Program-made: the position numbers and the translations under genes
NCBI RefSeq assembly: GCF_000281045.1
Contig: NW_008246078.1
Location: forward strand, 538,853 to 559,868
Direction of reading: 5' to 3'
Source: Saprolegnia diclina VS20
Lineage: Eukaryota > Oomycota > Saprolegniomycetes > Saprolegniales > Saprolegniaceae
DNA: 21,016 bases
In this document: one piece after another, positions 16,901-21,016 of the stretch
Numbering within the stretch: the stretch's first letter is position 1
How the letters are laid out: each line of letters opens with the position of its first letter
Notes under the pieces: generated by a model
What the model saw: the letters and a program-made list of their open reading frames with translations, nothing else
Told to the model about the DNA's origin: nothing
The model's database searches: none

Positions 16901-17102
16901 CGTTGATGAAGTGACCGAGCTGGCCGTCGGGCGACGCGGCGTTGGCGTCGACGACGCCGAGTGCGCGGAGGAGGCGGAAGAGCTCGGTTTCCTGGAGCGT
17001 GGGCTGGAAGACCTCGGAGCCGTCGTCGCGGCGAGGCACGGTCTGGAGCAGGTGGTAGCAGTTGAGCGCTTCGTAGCTCATCGCCACGCTGCTTTCGGTC
17101 AT
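10953..17102 (-). CDS. Giant GBP/VLIG-like GTPase with Cys-rich array and C-terminal vWA domain
   Basis: A 2049-residue single-exon protein, predicted cytosolic. Residues 1-600 are mostly helical and unrecognised. About 600-860 is beta-rich and propeller-like. An acidic run at 891-908 has 17 Asp in 18. The GTPase domain follows: P-loop G-K-Q-S-T-G-K-S (1050-1057), then R-C-T-D-G-V-W (switch I type), D-F-E-G-L-G (1095-1100) and a candidate G4 N-A-K-D ending at 1166. This pattern fits the GB1/GBP and VLIG families. Residues 1436-1843 hold 47 Cys with many His in repeating C-x3-C...H-x-C-G units, resembling NF-X1-type zinc fingers. The C-terminus is a vWA domain with a complete MIDAS (D-T-S-W-S at 1862-1866, T1931, D1961). 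I start at 17102 because a strong initiator lies 29 bases upstream. The open frame reaches 17411, but that extension is AT-richer and would swallow the promoter. Nucleotide-driven self-assembly is inferred from the GBP family. Confidence 0.85.
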   Translation of the reverse strand: MTESSVAMSYEALNCYHLLQTVPRRDDGSEVFQPTLQETELFRLLRALGVVDANAASPDGQLGHFINACLNGVDDKRTRGADAVDAGRNTGKVKPASSDVVSDADAGLTTVAELKKDPNVDADPSSNDAEFNRGIDVVACYGKQAAVEVDLRAQGWWPTHLKTYLDASHEGVYAILLPETSDRPKLVLFTWLLDASFSPKYLRERATYALRFLTTLTPTVRVCLGNDDWNALELAAAETRAQSAQKKTAIELCITEAKVQDESVTCEVASTPTKATPGAMLVAATGVAGVTMRVSQIDDVLLTSESISIASPAAFATWLLEAAKTHYLQIQVLLPHKCKRAVLDAMNLLPTAKLSSTKESLEADLRVQAKADAAAQLAAIEMNVIGAGAKRFFLTDGMAAADETDAHKALQKQKEVLQTALSPVIKLLPTFDPDVAAIVNAEYARLLVQDPGFLAAAEDLPSLVPRWWRSGPSANLKCPLLKKHKPEMELILPRIQDILRDRYDAWCQEVVAFLQSELVVDITTNQCFNALAAKTNLKSKLSREKEEIIHEAFVAAMATANARHSSSTALCMYLDDVKHNHVHFRNEYLAGGATLLTLTPVNDAPLGRIKLPRDAVVVDVSYVTDPRTVVIVVFICDDKTHVQSFQANGARPMMRLMAKAFPTLVERCDFDASHRLLALQHSDTKVDIFTFSESFKVLDRAHQFNLLLLGPAAPYSAFHLFGGDNHGLFVVGSDGSAHSYYLRTQRQSQLIPAFATPGTKVVKLQNGAFMVRIEPLDNENDGEHPRRLCLHALEIQSHEMLPLVAEVTLSKALNWPAVQAHAYDDAIVLLDQSSGDMVILAMTIVTGKVGIDVSCAHTAAPVTASESHVLAPLFHVFEKFPVRAFMTRSNDDDDDDDNDDDDDDDDDDAAKKKPGMNADLLPMALQLHVQASTPKRRKAAASVLKAIMKKLKKLNKRLASLSLANDAVVNGDLEWPTMALGRWVLELIGFVPVPICRARDNELELLRNGNAVTLSQCTEVHQMVPKIVFGPTSYILKAWRGPIVAITSMGKQSTGKSYFLNHLTGSSFAISGARCTDGVWLTLRPYGDTLVVVLDFEGLGSFERSMQEDTLLSVLNAAISQLTIFRIEMRFDKDIDAMFAKFQQGVTMLKGDERLFSGRLYMNAKDVNPNDTDTLVGEFKSKLKSLLKNATAENFLTVMYSGRVLVTACAPLNNVGYYHGLAQALTCLAEARDRKTFSSGADFHECLAFALAKIARRDWTPMGDNIQAGKMAWLRGQLRYALRNGELDAASTATSTDIWADDDDAMVAQRQAMGLVDMVVPRDAEIDFGLELGGPRDTETNLSVAKATLLHYLGRYVQHAAASSHNDAHADAPRFVTVPRRGDHETRFDVLWKYVLWRREHRVRAWFESLGGARDQMLQDDFNKCMQDTKQLLRRCEHTCSKCKLGCFQSFLHDNSVVPHDCGGSHRCEGRCAHCDDDEPCGDVAGHAGACNCRQKSHTCPQACHLAGARNCDDICHLDVDHVGPHVCGVAQHLCPKACEAESCRNECSHLLGLTHDTHACGSRRCQQRCSYDGCTGTCASDDHFHAVDALHSCGGDHTCQAKCTAGGICEKKVKQETLSTELVHQAMDGLRKKCSVPFREGCIDHEGKDHLCDAKVHTCDVRCPCCNYYCTKVYGHKGMHAATHGGMVNTTFVMHDDQEAKLDGDCKYVAGDAGSAEMCPFFCTKLGRGHVHYVLCTHSSADACTYAAKDGRRHSTMKLASNPTQPMDEVLHDTYWKTLGWEDPVAKCDAHEAFGLCPFECEAPEHKEDGGTKSHCVLGAWHEPVVDTKTLSSGQFLVQGHAFTCRHIAAKGLQHHVFVLDTSWSMEGEPWNALTAAFHAYIEKILSTRSRNCDDIVSVVTFGSSGCIVHEAQPLLKMANISLPFSGGLTNYDDGLRCANAVLSRNKHKTYAPVILFLSDGEPTCSGKGVKFAQSIAKTYSIYNLQSSCVGFGDSSFAHLKNLATHLGGKFLKAATGAELLTTFEEISVPDSIAVGLLAETAPPTKAA
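14379..14432 (-). repeat. GAC/GAT microsatellite encoding poly-aspartate
   Basis: An in-frame trinucleotide tract of 18 codons (7 Asp, 1 Asn, 10 Asp) within the large GTPase gene, between the propeller-like region and the GTPase domain. It is followed by A-A-K-K-K. It is prone to length polymorphism and probably a disordered linker. Confidence 0.95.
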
Positions 17103-17117
17103 GCTGGTGGCTTGAAA

Positions 17118-17135
17118 GGCAATTGCAAAATGAGT
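17118..17135 (-). promoter_or_regulatory. Inr/FPR core promoter of the large GTPase gene
   Basis: On the minus strand ACTCATTTTGCAATTGCC matches the oomycete composite GCTCATTYYNCAWTTTNYY at nearly every defined position. The predicted start A at 17131 gives a 29-base leader to the ATG at 17102. This decides the start codon against the in-frame ATG at 17411. Confidence 0.65.
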
Positions 17136-18503
17136 TGGAAGCGATGCACCGATCGTTTCGATGCACTTGATCATTTTCTTGCACTGTGTTGACGACCATG
17201 CGACTGTCGCTCGTTCGCAAGGATGCACGAGATTGTAAATTTTGAATCCCACCACAATCAATGCAGCTGGGGCCGACACCAAGCAAACCCATCTCGTCCG
17301 ATTTCCAGGACAGCACCAGTAGCCGCGCCGTGGATCGTGCTCGATTGAGTCTTCGCCAGTCCAGACGAAGTTCGTCAACCAGTCTGCGCAACGAATAGAG
17401 GCCAACTTCATTATCCCGTGCAGCAGAGGTGCGACTCCCTGTCAAATCGATGCCATTGGCCTAGAATAGACCGGCATTTCTAGTTGCTTGGGCGTGGTTG
17501 TAGCTCATGTGGGTACTTGATGATTTTATCATTTGACAGGGTACTTGTGTCGTACCGAGGTGGACAAGCGCAGAAAACACAAAGACACGGGAGTGGTCGT
17601 CGGCAAATTGATGATATTGATTTACTTTCCTACACGAGTCTTGGTGTCCCTGCTATCTACGATGCACTGGTTGAACCAGCTACGAAGCACGGTGTCGGCC
17701 TTTGTGACTCATTGCTTGGGCCGTCACTGGAGATCGGGGCAACGTTAGAGTCAATCTGGTCCGCGCGACTATAGACCGGCCAGGGACAGCCCGGAACCTC
17801 GGCCGACCAGCTGGTGGTCTGGGCATCACGCACGCGGATCATCGCCTCACGGGGAAGAGTTATCACGCGCGAGGCGGAGATGGGCACCACACTTGCAGTG
17901 CCACGGTACGTGCGAGCGCAGTTCGCAGCCTCGATTCATCGTACACATAGTTGCGCGTCGAGACCAAATGGTTGGCTATCGTGCCAAGAGAAAGTAGCCA
18001 AAGCACATCACAAGGGCAAATCGATGAGCACTGTCGTATACAAACACCTAGGTATCTTTCGACACACTGTACTTTCACAACGGCAAGCTTGCCGTGCGCA
18101 GAGCAAAGGGGTCGTCACCGCCAGGACCTTGGTGAACTGGTATGGTCGGGCACCAAAGTGGGTTAGAAGGTGTGCCGATCAATAATGTCCAGCATCGTCC
18201 GATGGATCTCTGCAGGTTTGATTCATCGTCAGGTCGGAGCGAGCGCTCATGATTAGCTCAGAGGTTGTGGTGAGATGACTTGCAGAGGGCACGATGGGTA
18301 TTGCATATTCTGTTGCGTCTCGTTGCTTTCGGAGAGCGTTGCTTTGGCAGAACGAAGCTTCGACGTCGCTCGCTTCGGTGTAGGCTGGACCTGAGCCCGA
18401 ACTTTGAAGTTGTATTACAATTGAACCTGCTGGTCCATATCTTCGGTACTATAGGGTAAACAGAAACCCAATTCTTCATAACATTCTACATAGTACAAAT
18501 TGG
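17136..18503. other. Intergenic region between the GTPase and ABC transporter genes
   Basis: About 1.37 kb containing upstream sequence of the GTPase gene and the 3' flank of the transporter. It includes a hydrophobic-looking open frame (17411-17103, rejected as coding) and a 16-bp palindrome at 18080-18095. Several plus-strand open frames between 17484 and 18185 show no family resemblance. No tRNA-like or repeat structure is recognised. Confidence 0.5.
18080..18095. repeat. 16-bp perfect palindrome
   Basis: ACGGCAAGCTTGCCGT is self-complementary and GC-rich enough to form a stable hairpin. It lies in the middle of the 1.37-kb intergenic region. Function unknown. Confidence 0.5.
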
Positions 18504-21016
18504 CTAAAACATCGACGCATCAATTAACTCGACCTGCAACTGCGCCTGCGCGGCCAACTTTGCAAACGCACCATCCGGCGTTGCCAGCAATGCCGTCGGT
18601 GTGTCGTACTCGATGCCGCGGCCAGCGTCCAGCACCAGAATCCGATCGGCGTCGACGATCGTGTGGAGCCGATACGCAATGATGAGCATCGTCACGTCCA
18701 CAAAACACTCCTTGATCGTCGCTTGGATGCGCTTGTCGGACTCGAGGTCAATGTTCGCGGTGGCTTCGTCGAGGACGACGACCTTGCTCTGCCGGAGCAA
18801 AGCGCGGGCGATGCAGAGCAGCTGGCGCTGGCCAACAGAAAAGTTGCTGCCGCGCTCGGCGACCTCATCGTCCAGCGAGCCAATCGCGTCGGCCAAGTGG
18901 ACTTGCTTGAGCACGCGCCAGAGCTCGTCGTCGCTCAAAGCACGCGACGGATCCAAGTTGAAGCGGATGGAGCCCGAGAAGAGCACCGGGTCTTGCGGGA
19001 TGATCGTCAGCCGCGACCGGAGCGTCGTCACTGGCACAGTACCAAGATCGACGCCGTCAAGGACAACGGAGCCCGATGTTAGCGACACCATGCGGAAGAG
19101 CGACGCCACGAGCGAGCTCTTGCCACCGCCGGTGCGGCCGACGATACCCACCTTGGTGCCATCGGGTACCGTGAACGACACATCTTGGAGGACGAGGTCG
19201 AGGTGGTCGCGGTACCGCATCGAGACGTTTGCAAACGAAAGAATGCCCGTTTTGGGCCATGACGCGTCAACAGCACCGAGGAGCGTCACCGTGTTGTCGT
19301 CTTCGCTTGGGAGCGACTCGTAGTGACTGAGCCGCTCGACCGACGTCATGAGATTTTGCACGGTCGAATACATTTTCGAGAGCTTGGACAAGAAGCCCGA
19401 GAGCTGCGACGCGTACGTGAGCGTCAAGCCCGCGGCGGCGAGCCCGATCGACGCTTTGGTCGCAACGCAGATGAAGGCAACGCCTGCAAGGATACCAGCG
19501 CTGAGCCAATCGAGGCGCATGTGGAACCAGCGCGCCGAACAGTTGTAGAGAAACGAGAGACCCATGTAGTGGTCGATCGCGTCACGTTGCTTGGTGAGGA
19601 AGAGGTCGGTTTTGCCAAATGCTCGAATCGTCGAGGGACCGCTGAGCGCCTCTGCAACGAGTGTGACGACCGGCGACCGACTGATGCTCTCGAGCCGCTT
19701 GAGCTCGCTTGACGACTTGTTGTAGTACTGCTGCAGCTTGAAGAAGAGCAAGAAGATCGGGACGTACGCAATGAGAATGTACGGCGTCGAGAGAGCGCAC
19801 ACGATGAGGATGACGAGGATCTGAAAGAGGAATTGGAGCACGAGAAGACCAAAGTACGGCAACTGCGAGTCGATTTGGTCCAAGTCGCTCGAGAATCGGT
19901 TGAGAATGCGACCAATGGGCGTGACGTCAAAAAAGGTGGTGACGGGCGCACGCAAGATCTTGCGGAGGAGCATCGCATGCAGCGACTGCGAGCACTGAAT
20001 CCCGACGAGCAAAACGTGTAGCGACCGGCCGTAGACCAAGAGCACCGAGAGGAGCGCGCACCCGAGGTACATGTACCCGGACGAGATGGAAGCTCTCATC
20101 TCCGTATGGTTGGCCCAGTAGCTCATGAACCAGTCGGTCATTGTCAGCGACGTCTGTGAGACCGTAAAGAACGTGGCAATCGACGCCGCCACGACAAGTC
20201 TAGCCAAGGCACTTAAGTGAGTTTGAGATCGCAGTAGAATAGATGGCAACGCCAGAATTCGACGAACCCGTTGTAGCCGCTGGCGCCAAAGTACGTCTTG
20301 TACGTTGCGGCCGAGACGGCACCTTTGGCGCGGTCTTCCTTCTCAACAAGGCCGCTTGGAGTCGCCTTCTTGGGAGGGCGTGAGCACCGACTTGATTCCT
20401 TGATCTACATCTAGCGGCGTATCGGTGTCATTCGACGCGGCAAAGGTCATCAAATGCGCGTGCGTCGACTTGAGCGACTCGTATGTGCCGTCACCGACGA
20501 TTGCGCCGTCGTCGAGGACCAAGATTCGGTCCGCGAGCGGAAGAAAGTGGTAGTGACTGTTGAGCACCAGCACGGTCGACTTGCTTCGAAGAAGGCCGCG
20601 AATGCAGTCGTGAAACACCGCCGTGGCCACATGCACATCGAGCGCGCTCAGCGGATCGTCGAGGAGGTAGATGTCGGCATCGCGATGGTACACGCCCCGC
20701 GCCAAGCTCACGCGCGCCTTTTGACCGCCGCTCAAGTTGATGCCGCGCTCGCCAATCTCGGTCGCGTCGCCGTTCGGCAGCATGGCGAGGTCGGGTCCGA
20801 GCTGGCACGCAGAGAGGACGGCGTCATAGTAGTCGGCGTCAAAGGCGTTGTGGAAGAGAATGTTGTTCTTGAGCGTCGAGTGTTGGATCCAAGCCTCCTG
20901 GTTGACGTACGAGAGGCGGCCACAGACAGAGCGCTGGCCACTCATTTGGTGGATCTCGCCAAGAATCGCGCTCATGAGGCTCGACTTGCCGCTGCCGACG
21001 GGACCAACGACGATCG
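18504..21016 (-). CDS. ABCC (MRP-type) full ABC transporter, C-terminal half, 5' end outside window
   Basis: Membrane exporter coupling ATP to transport of conjugates or xenobiotics (family knowledge; substrate unknown). Visible order: NBD1, linker, second membrane domain, NBD2. NBD1 has Walker A G-P-V-G-S-G-K-S-S at the window edge (about 20979-21005), Q-loop V-N-Q-E-A-W, signature L-S-G-G-Q-K-A-R and Walker B L-L-D-D-P with the ABCC-typical Asp. The TM domain follows, including T-D-W-F-M-S-Y-W. NBD2 has Walker A G-R-T-G-G-G-K-S-S, Q-loop I-P-Q-D-P, signature F-S-V-G-Q-R-Q and Walker B with catalytic Glu (L-D-E-A-T-A-N-I-D). The NBD2 H-loop reads I-A-Y-R-L (codon 18672-18674), Tyr replacing His. 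Exons are joined over a 68-nt intron (20267-20200), giving G-A-S-G-Y-N-G followed by L-V-V-A-A-S. A further frame change near 20369-20408 needs a 40-43-nt intron or is an indel. The C-terminus is complete (I-D-A-S-M-F). Confidence 0.88.
20200..20267 (-). other. 68-nt intron in the ABCC gene
   Basis: The donor gttcgt follows AACGG and the acceptor is ggctag, with ctcactt as a possible branch region. Splicing joins the Y-F-G-A-S-G-Y-N-G motif directly to the first TM helix of the second membrane domain. An alternative acceptor (cttaag) 12 bases earlier keeps the frame and adds A-L-A-R. Confidence 0.75.
20369..20408 (-). other. Probable 40-nt intron (or frameshift) in the NBD1-TMD2 linker
   Basis: The NBD1 frame ends in TGA at 20343-20345, while the family motif E-K-E-D-R-A-K-G-A-V-S lies in the next frame. 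Donor gtagat after GAT (20411-20409) and acceptor cccaag would remove 40 nt and restore it; an acceptor three bases later (43 nt) also fits. This is unusually short, so a one-base indel is a real alternative. Confidence 0.45.

Noticed and set aside
16215-17192. 325-residue plus-strand frame
   Set aside because: Antisense shadow of the GTPase gene 5' part; low-complexity R/V/H composition.
17103-17411. N-terminal extension of the large GTPase protein with a hydrophobic helix
   Set aside because: AT-richer, not family-like, and it overlaps a near-consensus core promoter located 29 bases before ATG 17102.
18504-20249. Separate half-size ABC transporter starting at 20249
   Set aside because: The first codon is TTG inside an intron; splicing to the NBD1 exon gives a continuous ABCC protein.
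1-21016. tRNA, rRNA, CRISPR or complete insertion element
   Set aside because: None seen on reading both strands; no cloverleaf-type, spacer-repeat or terminal-repeat pattern recognised by eye.

Overview
The window looks like nuclear DNA from an oomycete, most likely a Saprolegnia/Achlya/Aphanomyces-type water mould. That placement is an inference. It rests on GC-rich, densely packed genes on both strands, very short GT-AG introns (49 and 68 nt, possibly one of 40 nt), short 5' leaders with sequences resembling the oomycete initiator/FPR core promoter, and a gene set typical of these genomes: a receptor-like TKL kinase, an ABCC transporter, and F-box/LRR proteins.

Layout, left to right. Positions 1-1175 (+) hold the 3' part of an EamA/DMT-type transporter. 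Positions 1662-2789 (-) hold an F-box-like protein of unknown function. Positions 3445-4866 (-) and 5785-6993 (+) are two divergent, clearly paralogous F-box-like/LRR genes; only the second has an N-terminal membrane anchor. Positions 7142-8855 (-) encode a secreted-ectodomain, single-pass TKL kinase interrupted by a 49-nt intron. Positions 8856-10952 are mostly non-genic: G-quadruplex-prone tracts, a possible LINE relic, a broken coding fragment, and a 100-N assembly gap (10440-10539). The sequence right of the gap starts inside the last 31 codons of a third copy of the 5785-6993 LRR gene.

Positions 10953-17102 (-) encode a 2049-residue single-exon protein, the most remarkable gene here. It joins a GBP/VLIG-like large GTPase domain, a 47-cysteine zinc-finger-like array and a C-terminal von Willebrand A domain with an intact MIDAS. 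Positions 18504-21016 (-) hold the C-terminal half of an ABCC full transporter that runs off the window; the H-loop histidine of its second nucleotide-binding domain is replaced by tyrosine.

The genes do not form an obvious pathway. The local theme is membrane transport, surface signalling, and expanding LRR/F-box families. The GBP-like/Cys-array/vWA protein is the best candidate for an undescribed system: its parts recall large cell-autonomous-defence GTPases, but its function cannot be read from sequence. No tRNA, rRNA, CRISPR array or complete mobile element was recognised.
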